Of a stretch of 64,000 nucleotides of DNA, positions 19,303-30,000 are shown piece by piece. The stretch is taken from assembly GCF_009832745.1 (NCBI RefSeq), contig NZ_VRMJ01000046.1, forward strand, positions 1 to 64,000. Reading direction: 5' to 3'. The translations under genes and the position numbers were made by a program. Every line of letters starts with the position of its first letter. Position 1 is the first letter of the stretch. Origin of the DNA: Polaribacter septentrionalilitoris. Its GTDB lineage: Bacteria > Bacteroidota > Bacteroidia > Flavobacteriales > Flavobacteriaceae. The notes beneath the pieces were generated by a model, which was not told the DNA's origin, did no database searches, and saw only the letters and a program-made list of their open reading frames with translations.

Positions 19303-22143
19303 TTATTTTGATGTTTTTTGATACTTAATTGTATACTTTCCAGAACCTAAAACTACTTCATCTTTATCGTCAAAAGAAGCATCGTTTATTTTTAAAGTTT
19401 CGAATTCTTTTTTATCTAATATAATTTTAGCCTTTGTGTTAAAAGGCACTTCAAGATTCATTGTTAAAAGACCACTTTCTGATCTCCAACTATTTTTAAT
19501 ATTCCCATAAGGTGAAGGCACAGAAACAGTTGTATTGGTAATTTGACTAGGAAATTCTGGTTTTACCGTAAACATTTTAAAGCCTGGAGCTTCCATCGAA
19601 GATTTAATTCCTCCTAAAGATTCAAAGAAATATGCAGCAAAACCACTGTGCATAGGGTGATTTAAAGAGTTGCTTGGTCCCTCCATTTTTTCCCAAATAA
19701 ACTGACGTTCTGGCCATGTGGTAAACCCTGAATTCATTACATAAGTCTGACTAGGAAAATCTGGTGTAGTTAAAATTTTATACGCCAAATCTGCTTTACC
19801 ATATTTAGACAAAACTGTGTAAATGTATCTATTACCATGAATTCCTGTATTATGATGACCTCCTCTAACTTCTACAATATTGTAAGCTAATCCATTAACA
19901 ACAGTTTCTATTTCCTCTTCTGGAACCATACCAAATTGTAAAGCTTGTACAGTTGCAGTCTGACTTTGATACCATTTGTATTTTGTATTTGGAATATCAA
20001 CTAAAAACTCTTTATTGAATGCTGTTTTTAACGCTTCTTTTTCTTGTTTCATTTTTGCTTCATAATCAGCATCATTATTCATTTTTGCAAAAGTTTCCAT
20101 TATGCCTAAAACATCATAAAAATAAGCATTTGCAGAAATAATTGGATCACATTCCATTGCACTCGGATTTCTTCTTCTATCCCAAAGTGGTGGACACCAA
20201 TCTCCCATTCCATCTTGCATAATTCCGTTTTCTCCTTTAAAATTTAGGTAAAAATTGGTTAAACCTTTCATTGGTTCGTAATAGTCTTTTACGATTTCAT
20301 CATCACCATAAAACTTATAATTGTACCAAGGCAAATACATGGTTGCAACTCCCCAATCTATTTTTGCATAAGTTGATGTTCTTTTACCTGGAGCAATCAT
20401 TGTAGGTACTTGAAACTTCAATTCTGGATTGTTATGTCCTTTTGTTGGTCTCATTTGTGTTTTGATGTCTTCCATATATTTTTTATAGAAATCGTACATG
20501 TCATAATTGTACAATGCATATTCGCAAAACGCATGTGCATCACCTAACCAACCACATTTTTCTCTGTGTGGACAATCTTCTGGAATACCATGTACATTGT
20601 CTACAATTGTCCATTTACTAATGCTATGCATTTTATTTAGCAATTCATCAGAAGAGGAAAAACTTCCTGTTTCTTGAATATCTGTAGCTACCAAAACAGC
20701 TTTAATCATATCAGCATCTGGTTTTCTAGAAATTCCTTTAATTTTTGCGTATCGAAATCCATGGTAACTAAATTTTGGTTCCCAAGATTCAACGCCTTCT
20801 CCTTTACAAATGTATTTGTACACTTGTGTCATTCCATTGGCTCCACCACCAGTTGAACCTTTATAAATATCTGAACCGTCTGTTAATAGTGCCTCTGTTG
20901 TTATAACATCTATTAATTGTCCTTTTTCACCTTCCACATTTAGTTTTATCCAACCTGCAATATTCTGACCAAAATCTACAATCCACTCACCATCTGCTCC
21001 TTTAAAAACTTTTTGAGGAGCAAACTCTTGTAGTTTTTTAATTGGCGGAATTTGACTTGCACTTATGTTTCTCAATTTTGGTGATACCTCTTTTGGATTT
21101 CCCCAAGAAGTATCATCATAACCAACAGTGTTCCATTTTCCTATTTCGTAACGTGCGTCATACGTATCTCCTCCATAAATATTGTTGAATACAATGGGTC
21201 CTGTGGATTCTTTCCAATTTTCATCCGTATAAAAATCTTTTGTGGAGCCATCAGCATATTTTAATTTCACCAAACATTTTACAGTTGGTGGGCCATAAGC
21301 CATATCTCTTTCAGATTCTGGATCTCTTTTCCATGAAATATCTTGTGCATAAAACCCGTTTCCTAAAATAATTCCGAATGCATTTTTGCCCGATTTTACT
21401 TGTTTTGTAATATCATAATTTACATAATACGCTTGCTTATCATAATTGGAAGGTGCAGGGTCTAATACATGATCACCTACTTTTTCTCCATTTAAATACA
21501 ACTCATAATATCCTAATCCACAGATATAAACTTGAGCGTTTTCTACTTTTTTATCAATTGCTAATTCGTTTCTAAAATAACTTGCCGCAAAACCATTTAC
21601 CTTTTTTGCTGGCTGATTTCTCATTCTACCTGTTTTGTAATCTCTATATTGATAAGGTGAAGTTCTGGTGTCTTTATTTAAGGTAATCCATTTAGAATCT
21701 CCCCAGTTTTTTTTAGAGATTAATCCCATTTCAAATTTTTGAACTGCCGACCATTTTGTAGCTTCTCCATTTTCATCCCAAATCTTCACTTTCCAGAAAT
21801 AGGTTTTCATCGCTTTTAAATCTTGGCCTTGGTATTTTACAAATGCAGATTTGTTGCTATCTACTTTCTTCGAATTCCAAACATCTGCATCAGTTTCATT
21901 TAATTTTTCTGCTGATGATGCTACTAAAATTTGATATGCAGATTGCGATTTATTGAAACCTTCTGCATCAGCAATCCAAGAAAATAAAGGTTGTTTACTT
22001 TCTATTGTTGATGGATTTTGTTTGGTGTTTACCAATAATTTCTCAAAAGTTATTGAGCTACTAGATGTAGAAACTTGTTTGCAAGAAACTAAAAAAATAG
22101 CTAAAAGAATTATGGAATAAAACGTTTGTTTGTTTAACATCAT
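19303..22143 (-). CDS. GH78 alpha-L-rhamnosidase (lipoprotein)
   Basis: Inverting alpha-L-rhamnosidase of 946 residues. The lipoprotein signal ends at Cys21. The N-terminal third contains the beta domains typical of GH78, including FSWIADAEG and WVDFGQNIAGWIKL. The (alpha/alpha)6 catalytic domain follows: EDCPHREKCGWLGD near residues 521-534 has the D-x4-E-x6-D spacing of GH78 substrate-binding and general-acid residues. TTWPER near residue 800 aligns with the TMWERW segment that carries the general base. A C-terminal beta domain ends the protein. It lies 48 bp downstream of the GH-A enzyme and probably shares its transcript. Exo-action on terminal rhamnose in the periplasm is inferred. Confidence 0.92.
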   Translation of the reverse strand: MMLNKQTFYSIILLAIFLVSCKQVSTSSSSITFEKLLVNTKQNPSTIESKQPLFSWIADAEGFNKSQSAYQILVASSAEKLNETDADVWNSKKVDSNKSAFVKYQGQDLKAMKTYFWKVKIWDENGEATKWSAVQKFEMGLISKKNWGDSKWITLNKDTRTSPYQYRDYKTGRMRNQPAKKVNGFAASYFRNELAIDKKVENAQVYICGLGYYELYLNGEKVGDHVLDPAPSNYDKQAYYVNYDITKQVKSGKNAFGIILGNGFYAQDISWKRDPESERDMAYGPPTVKCLVKLKYADGSTKDFYTDENWKESTGPIVFNNIYGGDTYDARYEIGKWNTVGYDDTSWGNPKEVSPKLRNISASQIPPIKKLQEFAPQKVFKGADGEWIVDFGQNIAGWIKLNVEGEKGQLIDVITTEALLTDGSDIYKGSTGGGANGMTQVYKYICKGEGVESWEPKFSYHGFRYAKIKGISRKPDADMIKAVLVATDIQETGSFSSSDELLNKMHSISKWTIVDNVHGIPEDCPHREKCGWLGDAHAFCEYALYNYDMYDFYKKYMEDIKTQMRPTKGHNNPELKFQVPTMIAPGKRTSTYAKIDWGVATMYLPWYNYKFYGDDEIVKDYYEPMKGLTNFYLNFKGENGIMQDGMGDWCPPLWDRRRNPSAMECDPIISANAYFYDVLGIMETFAKMNNDADYEAKMKQEKEALKTAFNKEFLVDIPNTKYKWYQSQTATVQALQFGMVPEEEIETVVNGLAYNIVEVRGGHHNTGIHGNRYIYTVLSKYGKADLAYKILTTPDFPSQTYVMNSGFTTWPERQFIWEKMEGPSNSLNHPMHSGFAAYFFESLGGIKSSMEAPGFKMFTVKPEFPSQITNTTVSVPSPYGNIKNSWRSESGLLTMNLEVPFNTKAKIILDKKEFETLKINDASFDDKDEVVLGSGKYTIKYQKTSK

Positions 22144-22191
22144 TTATGTTTAAATTTACAGGTTATGGTTTTAAAATTTAATATACTTATC

Positions 22192-23955
22192 TTATTTTAC
22201 TATAATTTTATGATTAGAAATCCCTTGCTCACTCTCTAATTGTAATATGTAAATGCCTTTTTGTGTATTCTCAAAACGCACTTGTTTTTCTGATATAAAA
22301 TCACCTTTCTGAACTTCCACTCCATTAATTGAATAAATTCTATATTGTGCCTTTTCTCTATTGTTTATTTTGATATTAAACACACCTTTAGACGGATTAG
22401 GGTAAATACTAATTATTTCTTCTTGTACTATCTCTGAAGTGGATAATGTAGCATTAGTTAATTCAATAATATTTATAGAAAGTTTAGGCAAAGTAATTCC
22501 TTCACTTCCATGATTAATTAAAGTTAACGGATCTACATCAATACCCATAGCTCTTTCTTCATCTATTTTATTAAATGCAATCGCTTTGTGAATTGATACA
22601 TCAGTATATTCCTCTCCATCTACATTTATATTGAAAGGCACATCTTGATTACTAAGGTTTACAACGAAAACAGAGATCTTACCATTTTTTGTCACTACTC
22701 TTGCGTTAACAGCTTTTACACCATCTACTAAATTTGATACTTCTACGTCACTGTCTATTAATGTGGTATTTTCCAGAGCCAAACGAATGATTTCATAAGC
22801 TGAACCAAATAATGTTTTCTCTAAAGGATACTTAATTCTTGGGCGCTCTTTACCACTAGGAGAAATATAGGTTTCCCAAACGTAATGAGAGTTTAATTGC
22901 CCATTTACACTAAACCAGTTTGCGCGCTCAAAAATATCTTGATGTTGACTCATAAAAATATAACAATCTGCCATTCCTAAAACAGAAACCGCATTTGGAC
23001 CACCAGATTTTACGCCCCATTCTGTTAACCAGATTGGTTTATTAGGTGCCACTTTATGGGCATAATTATAAATTGAATTTCCTAAATGTTTTCTAGCTGT
23101 AAGTGCAGTACTATAAGCTTCATCGCTATTATTAGAATCATCGGGATCTGAACCTACATAAGTATGTACTGTAACTGCATCAAAATACGTAAGATCTTCC
23201 GTTAAATCTTTATTCCAGTTAGGGTTTGCCCAACTATCTCTTCTTAATAAAGGTACAGAAACTCTTATGTTGGGATCTTTAGCTTTTAAAGCTGCAGACA
23301 TCGATTTTGCTCTAGCAATATAATCTTCAGTATTTGGTATTATTGAGCTTCTTTGACCAGGATAAAAGTTTTCATTCCCCAACTCTATAACTTTTACTTC
23401 AAAACCTCTAGAAATCAAATCATTATACCTTGCTATCGTTTCTGGGCTTTCATTATTAAAATCAGTTCCATCTGCGCTCATATTAAATGTCCACATCATA
23501 TCAAACCCTTTACCTGTTTGAGATTTTCTTGTTGCATTTAAACTTGTAAGTCCATCAATACCCACTTTAATATTATTAGTATCAAATATCTTTATATTGG
23601 CTAATAAATCAGGTTTTTTTGTTTTAATCGTTTTATTTACTCCTTGTTCGTATTGAAAAGATTCTTCTCCAAAAAGTCTAGTAACATCTCTTCTCCAATC
23701 GTACCAATTTGCCCATAAACCGTGAGGAAATCTTATGGTTATTGGTTTTAGTTTATTTATTAAGTCTTTTTCTTTTGCAGTTGAAAAATGATGTGTATTT
23801 GTACCCAGTAATAGATTATTAAACACTTCTGTCTTCGAAGATGTTATATTAATTGTTGCTTCCATATTGGTAGGCAAATTAAATGGGTAATCTTGAGAAA
23901 ATACAGATACAGTGAGCAGTAAGGTAATGCAAAAACAAAGTAATTTCTTCAACAT
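22192..23955 (-). CDS. Clan GH-A glycoside hydrolase (arabinofuranosidase/GH30/GH51-like) with T9SS domain
   Basis: Secreted retaining glycosidase of 587 residues. Signal peptide 1-20. The TIM-barrel has ITIRFPHGLWANWYDW early, ELGNENFYPG near residue 189 (acid/base Glu preceded by Asn) and PIWLTEWGVKSGG near residue 309 (nucleophile Glu), a clan GH-A pair. A beta domain follows and the T9SS sorting domain spans about 515-587 (SIYPNPSKGVFNIKI, ending HKIIVK). The overall look is of alpha-L-arabinofuranosidase-type proteins, but the family is uncertain. It leads a transcription unit with the GH78 gene downstream. A clear tandem motif lies 56 bp before the start. Confidence 0.8.
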   Translation of the reverse strand: MLKKLLCFCITLLLTVSVFSQDYPFNLPTNMEATINITSSKTEVFNNLLLGTNTHHFSTAKEKDLINKLKPITIRFPHGLWANWYDWRRDVTRLFGEESFQYEQGVNKTIKTKKPDLLANIKIFDTNNIKVGIDGLTSLNATRKSQTGKGFDMMWTFNMSADGTDFNNESPETIARYNDLISRGFEVKVIELGNENFYPGQRSSIIPNTEDYIARAKSMSAALKAKDPNIRVSVPLLRRDSWANPNWNKDLTEDLTYFDAVTVHTYVGSDPDDSNNSDEAYSTALTARKHLGNSIYNYAHKVAPNKPIWLTEWGVKSGGPNAVSVLGMADCYIFMSQHQDIFERANWFSVNGQLNSHYVWETYISPSGKERPRIKYPLEKTLFGSAYEIIRLALENTTLIDSDVEVSNLVDGVKAVNARVVTKNGKISVFVVNLSNQDVPFNINVDGEEYTDVSIHKAIAFNKIDEERAMGIDVDPLTLINHGSEGITLPKLSINIIELTNATLSTSEIVQEEIISIYPNPSKGVFNIKINNREKAQYRIYSINGVEVQKGDFISEKQVRFENTQKGIYILQLESEQGISNHKIIVK

Positions 23956-24011
23956 TTCTATAATATTTAACTTTTAGTTACTCAAAAATAAAATTCTTTT
24001 CTAAGAACAGT

Positions 24012-24027
24012 ATCCTGCACAGTCCTT
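24012..24027 (-). promoter_or_regulatory. Tandem CAGGAT motif, site 5
   Basis: On the minus strand AAGGAC-TGTG-CAGGAT is a direct repeat of period 10, ending 56 bp before the ATG at 23955. The following bases (TGTTCTTAG) match the -7 box only poorly. Confidence 0.55.
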
Positions 24028-24110
24028 CAAAAAAGTTGATTTTAATTAAAGTTCTATCAACCTGAAACTTTAAAATTATACTTGAAACTATCAGTATTGT
24101 ATAAATAGTA

Positions 24111-26948
24111 TCAATAACTTAAAAGTTTTACAGGACCTTCTAATCCTGTTGGCGCCAAATCTTTGTAATTTCTAGTCCATCTATTCGTTAAAGGATTGTT
24201 GAGTGATTTACAATAATTAGCCAATACTGTAGTATATTTTATTTCTATTTTATTTTCTCCTTTTTTTAGATGGTTTTCAATTTCATAAATTGCTTTTCCA
24301 TACCAGCGTTTTCCAACTTTTTTACCATTTACGTACAATTCTGTAATTCCTCCATTTACATTTCCTAAATCTAAGTGGTTGTAATCACCATCATTATTTA
24401 GGGTTATTGTGTAACTAATTTCTCCTCCAAATGAGCTTTTTGTTTTGTCTTCTGACTTGCTAAAATCAATCAATTCATCCATTTGCCAAGTAAACGTTTT
24501 TCCATCAACTCTAGTTCCTGTAACATTCCAAGTACCAGTAATTTCTGTTGAAGTTTGAATCTTAGTTATTTTATTTAAAGGCTTTTCTATTGGTTTTTCA
24601 TCTTCAAAAACTAACAATAAAGATTCTAAAGGATTCAAGGAAATTTCTAACTCATTTGCATTTTTAGCATAATAATATGGTTTTCTTTTTCCAGTTTCTG
24701 GATTCCATATATAAGGATATTTCCCTTTTACAGGAAAATCAGCCTTAAATTTTGCAGCCTCAAATTTGTGAACATTTGTAAAAAAATACAATTCTTTCTC
24801 TTTCGTATATTGATGAATTTGATACACTTTTTTAGAAGGATTACTTATCACTACATCTGGAACAATTGCAGATTTCTCAAGAAAACCTTTTGTCCAATTG
24901 AGTAGGTTTTTTAAGGATTTTGGCTGATTAACTTGGATAAATGCGTTTGGATTTTTAGCTAAGAGATTCTCCATGATTTCTTTAACTTTTTCATCGTTTT
25001 TATCTGAATCTTTAAAGTGCAATGATTTTTTTGGAAGCTCATCAATTACAACAACTTTACCTCCTGAAGCCACAAATTTCTGAATGGCAATAGCGGTTTC
25101 TGGATGAATGGATTGCAAACTAGCTAAAACCAATAGTTTATAACGCATTTTTCCAAAAGCAATTTCACCATTTTTGATTTCAGCTTTAGTCAACACATTT
25201 TGATTGATATATTCACAAGAATAGCCCAAATGACTGATAGGTTCCCAGATTTTATGTAAATATTTTGGCTCCATATGAAAAGGCTCTCTTGCCAAACCTT
25301 TATCTCCCCAAATATCAGCAGTTGGCCCAATAATGGCAATCGATTTATCTGCTTGCGAATTTTGAAAAACCGTTGATAATCTGGCATTATAATCTACCCA
25401 ACTATTGAGGTGTTTCCACCAGGTATTTTGTTCACTAAAATAGGCTCCATAACGAATCCAACCAGGAAAAGGTGCTGATTTTGGAGAATAATTATAACCG
25501 TGTAAAATTGAATGATTAATCCCTGTGATGAAATTCATATCATCATGCTGCTTAATTTCTTCTAAAGTGGTTTTAAAAACACCACGTGTATTGGTCATTA
25601 CTTCTGAACTTATAATCTTTTTATTTGTAAGATGTCCTCCAGCAGAAGCATATAGGTTCCAAGTCATATACCCATGATTTTGATTCCATTGCCATAAAGA
25701 ATCTTTCATTTCTGCAGAATAAATCCAATTGTTACTTTCTGGGATATCAGGTATCATATAGCCATCCAACATTCCCATTAAAAATGGTGTTCCATAGGCT
25801 TGATATCTACACAATACACCATTTTCTTCACAGAAATCTTTATAGGTTTGGGTAAAGTTTTTTAAGAAAACCTCTACCAACAAGTTGTTGTAATCGTAAC
25901 GAACACGCTTTAATTTCTCTTTAAAGTCTGATGAAAAACTGTTTGCATAATCATCATTACCATAATTCCCTTTGGCTGAATAAAAAACAAAAGGCATCCA
26001 TTCTTTTAATTGATAGCCATAAGCATTGTAAAAAAGTGTCTCAAAACCATCTGTCCAATTAGCACCAGAAACTTCAATACTGTCACAAAAAATAGCTCTA
26101 ATTAATTGATTTAAAGGAATCCCAGAACGTTCAGAAATTTTCTTTAATCTGCTTAAATAAGCCAAAGTCATTTCTTTTTTATAATGATCCATTACTGGTC
26201 CTGCTCCTCCTGGAGCACCTAAAGTAACCTCTCTAAAATTTTGCTGAATTAACGCATAACTCAGATAATAATCACCAGGTTTTTCAATTTTATAGGTTAG
26301 TTTTTTGTTTTTATCTAAAAATCCTGAAAGGTTAATAATTTCATCTTCATCATTACAATTTACAGGAACTAACGCTAAATTAGCAAGCGTATACGTTGTT
26401 CTTTTACTGATATGTCTTTGTGATCGAGATTTACGGTATTTTTTTTTGTACAAGTTGATTAGGTAATCTTCATCAACTTCAATAATTGCATTTGAGCCAA
26501 ACAAAATTTTATCAGTTACCATTCGCTGACTCGTTTCTTCGTCTTTTAAAAACTCGCCTCCAAATGGCCAACCTGTTCCAGCAATAATATCTGTAATCAT
26601 CCCCAAATCTTTCGCTTTTTTTGCAGCGTGAACAACCATATCTACCCATTCATCACTCATCCAAACTAGTGATTTCTCACTTTTATCAAATGCGAGTGGC
26701 ATCGCAATAGGATTTATTTCTACACCACCAAAGCCAACATTTTTTAGCGATTCTAATTGTCTATCAAGTTCTTTTGCTTTGATTTTATTACCATTCCACC
26801 ACCAACGTACAAAAGGTCTTGCTTCTGCTGGCGGATTTTGGAATTTGCTAAATAAATCTTGTTTGTTTGTATTTTTTAGACTGTTTTCTTCACAAGAAGA
26901 AACTATCAAAACTAGTAGAAAAGCAAAAAAATAATAGTACCCTTTCAT
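24111..26948 (-). CDS. GH106 alpha-L-rhamnosidase (lipoprotein)
   Basis: Large alpha-L-rhamnosidase of 945 residues, family GH106. The lipoprotein signal ends in SSC (Cys19). The N-terminal signature RPFVRWWWNGNKI followed by LKNVGFGGVEINPI and GTGWPFGG is characteristic of GH106. Acidic residues in CDSIEVSGANWTDGFE (near residue 286) and ISSEVMTN (near residue 446) are candidate catalytic or calcium-binding positions. A C-terminal beta-sandwich (from about 780, ITGTWNVTGTRVDG, ELYVNGKKVGKRWYGK) resembles the galactose-binding domain of GH2-type enzymes. It has a monocistronic look, with 155 bp upstream carrying a tandem motif and 155 bp downstream before the next gene. Lipoprotein export puts it in the periplasm or on the outer membrane. 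Confidence 0.92.
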   Translation of the reverse strand: MKGYYYFFAFLLVLIVSSCEENSLKNTNKQDLFSKFQNPPAEARPFVRWWWNGNKIKAKELDRQLESLKNVGFGGVEINPIAMPLAFDKSEKSLVWMSDEWVDMVVHAAKKAKDLGMITDIIAGTGWPFGGEFLKDEETSQRMVTDKILFGSNAIIEVDEDYLINLYKKKYRKSRSQRHISKRTTYTLANLALVPVNCNDEDEIINLSGFLDKNKKLTYKIEKPGDYYLSYALIQQNFREVTLGAPGGAGPVMDHYKKEMTLAYLSRLKKISERSGIPLNQLIRAIFCDSIEVSGANWTDGFETLFYNAYGYQLKEWMPFVFYSAKGNYGNDDYANSFSSDFKEKLKRVRYDYNNLLVEVFLKNFTQTYKDFCEENGVLCRYQAYGTPFLMGMLDGYMIPDIPESNNWIYSAEMKDSLWQWNQNHGYMTWNLYASAGGHLTNKKIISSEVMTNTRGVFKTTLEEIKQHDDMNFITGINHSILHGYNYSPKSAPFPGWIRYGAYFSEQNTWWKHLNSWVDYNARLSTVFQNSQADKSIAIIGPTADIWGDKGLAREPFHMEPKYLHKIWEPISHLGYSCEYINQNVLTKAEIKNGEIAFGKMRYKLLVLASLQSIHPETAIAIQKFVASGGKVVVIDELPKKSLHFKDSDKNDEKVKEIMENLLAKNPNAFIQVNQPKSLKNLLNWTKGFLEKSAIVPDVVISNPSKKVYQIHQYTKEKELYFFTNVHKFEAAKFKADFPVKGKYPYIWNPETGKRKPYYYAKNANELEISLNPLESLLLVFEDEKPIEKPLNKITKIQTSTEITGTWNVTGTRVDGKTFTWQMDELIDFSKSEDKTKSSFGGEISYTITLNNDGDYNHLDLGNVNGGITELYVNGKKVGKRWYGKAIYEIENHLKKGENKIEIKYTTVLANYCKSLNNPLTNRWTRNYKDLAPTGLEGPVKLLSY

Positions 26949-27010
26949 TTATTAAGTAGTATTAACGTATAATATTTGTTGAAAAATAGACTTTCTTTCA
27001 AGAATTATCA

Positions 27011-27026
27011 TCCTGTACTTACTTGT
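27011..27026 (-). promoter_or_regulatory. Tandem CAGGAT motif, site 6
   Basis: On the minus strand CAAGTA-AGTA-CAGGAT, period 10, ends 62 bp before the ATG at 26948. TAATTCTTG begins two bases after it, a partial match to the Bacteroidota -7 box. Confidence 0.5.
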
Positions 27027-27092
27027 CAATGAGAATTAAATGAAATAGATGTTTTTTAATTAGGTTTTTTTTTACGTTTTCATACTATTATC

Positions 27093-30000
27093 CTATTGTT
27101 TGATAAATTTTGATTCGTAAGGTTTACCTTGAACATCAGTCATTCTAATTATATATACTCCATTACTTAATGAAGACATATCTAAGGTATTAGCATTTAC
27201 AGTGAATGTTTTTATCATTCTTCCTGATAAATCGTACACTTTTGCTTTCACCATTTTACTACCTTTAATAGTCATCATTTTACGAACTGGATTTGGAAAC
27301 AAGTTTATGTTATTGATTTCAAGTTTATTATCAGTAATACTAAGACTTGAAAGGTAATCTTGAAGATTTTCAATATTCATTACTTCATTAATTTCAGATT
27401 CAGAAAGTACATCATTAAACATATACACTTCATCTAACATCCCAGTAAAATTTCGTACAATTTGAGAGGCTGAAAATGAACCAAAAATTAGTTTACCAAT
27501 AGATTTAGGTTTATCAGTTTCAAATTCATAACCTTCAGCAATACTTCCACGTTGTTGCCCATTTACATAAAATTTATGCTGTCTTTGTCCTTCTCTTTGG
27601 TCTATTACCAAAGCAATATGCAACCAGTCATCTTTTTCATTGTTATCTACATTAAAAGAAATGGATTTTTTTTGATGTGAAGATCTAAAGCTTAAATCAG
27701 CACCATTAGAATATAATAAAGTACGTCCATTTGTAGGTTGTAAAATGTCACCACGAGTTGTGTAATCTGTAACCTTCAACCAAAACGCAATTGTATAAGC
27801 AGTTTCAGAACTGTATTCGAAAACATTATTTGCAGATGTAAAATAGGATCCTTCTGTATAACTAAATGCTGCTCCTTTACCATATTTTCCACTAGAATAA
27901 GTTACAGCAGACCCCATAGTTGCATCATTATTATTACCACTTTCATCAGTACCACTATCTTCTAAGGGTAAATAAAACAGAAGTTTGTTCGTAAAAATAC
28001 CTGCTTTATCTAAAACCTTAAACTTTATAGTTGCTTCAGCAGTTTTACCATCAGTATCTGTAACTATAGCCTTTAACTCATATTCTCCACCTTCTAAATC
28101 TAACAATGATGACGTACTTGATGAAGAAAAATTATAAGGTGTATCTGTTTTTGTAGCTATCAATTGATCATCAAGAAACAATTCTACTTTTTCAATGCCT
28201 TCATCATCGCTAACATTTAATTCAATATCTAGAGACGAATAACCTTTTTCAATTTCGCTATCTGCACTAGGGCTAATAAACGAAATTTCAGGAGCATAGT
28301 CTACAAATACGCTTGCATTAAACTCCCAAACTCCAGGTATCACATTGAATTTTAGAAAAGCATCATCCTCACTATTAAAAGAGATTCCCTGAACTGCATC
28401 TACAAATGCATTATCTTTCCAAACAGTTACACCTCCAACAGTTACTTCAAAAATTTCTGTATTTGTTTTTGGTATTCCTACAACTGCAGTGGTATTATTT
28501 GGCGATTCTATTTTGAGGTTAAAATTTGTTTTACCAGCAGTAACCTCAACTAATATGTCTCCTTTAACAGAAGGTACTTTCGTTTTAAAAGAATCCAAAT
28601 TAGTTAAAGTTGGACATACTTCGTAAGATGCCCAAGCAACTTCGGTAGCTTTAATTCCTGTTATATAACGAGATAATATATAGTTAGGTGCATTCCAAGC
28701 GTGGTTAGGCGTACCCAAACTACCTTTTGGATCACTCTCAAAACGTTCGTACAAGGTCGTTAAATTCGGGTTATCCACCTGAAAATCATATACCTCTCTC
28801 ATTCTCGTTAATGCTTTTTCTGGGTGCCCTAACTGCATTAATGCCTCTTCTGCTAACCATTCAAAATGTGGACTTGATTTTCTAACTGGGAATAACACTT
28901 CATTTACTAAAGTCTCATAGTGACTTTCATCAGCTAAACCTGCTATAACAGCCAGTGAACTAACACGTTCTTCAATTGCGTTTCCTGAAGTATTATAACT
29001 ACTACCTCTCCAATATTTTTGTACATAGTTTTGCTTGATGCTATTAATTCTGTTATCATACCAAGGTATATCTTCAGTTTTATCTAATACAATAGCCATT
29101 TTTTTGGCTGCTTTTAGTGCGATATAATACCATGTAGCTCTTATTGCGTGTGAATCACGATCGCTTCCCCAATCTGTCCAATTTACGCCTCCTATCCTAT
29201 TTTCTGGCATCCCATCTGAAGCCATATTCCATAATTTTAGGTACGTTAATATAGCTGGATATGCATTTTCTATAGTCGCTTTATCACCAGTATTATAATA
29301 ATATTGCCAAACCACATTGTCAATAAATTGCAGACTTTGTGCTGCAAATTCGGCAGTTTTAGTTTGAAAACTACCAAAACCTGGAGTCAAGCCTTCTATG
29401 ATATCTCCTCTTCGATAGTTAATGGTATTATCAATGGCTTTCTTTAATAATTTTCTTCCTGCTTCATCTAAAGTATAGAAAATTGCTCCTGTTTGATCAC
29501 CAACATCTCCAATCCACAATGCTCTTTCTCTATCTGGGCAATCCATATATCCATCTCTTGCACAGATGTATAAAGTATTTCTTGCCATCCACCATAAACG
29601 ATTGTAAAATTGATCATCACATTCAAAATTACCTGTCATTTCACCTACACCTGTCCAACGATATTTTAGTTCTTGTACTTCTACTCCTGAAGGAATGCTG
29701 TATTCGACATAATGTCCATTGAACCAAGTATATCCTTCAAATTCTTGAACACCACTTTTAGAAATATAAGTTGATTTTAACAAGTGAAGATTATTATCAG
29801 TATCTATAACAACAGTTTTACCAGATGTAGCATTCAACTTTATATAAGGAGTAATTTGCTGGTTGAATGGTAGTTTTGCTCTTATCGTTTTATTAGACCC
29901 AGTATTGTTGATATAAGGGAGTTGAATTGTAGCCCCATTTACTGTCATTGATGGATAATCTGTTAATCCTCTATCATTCCATTGAGGTATAGCACGTTCT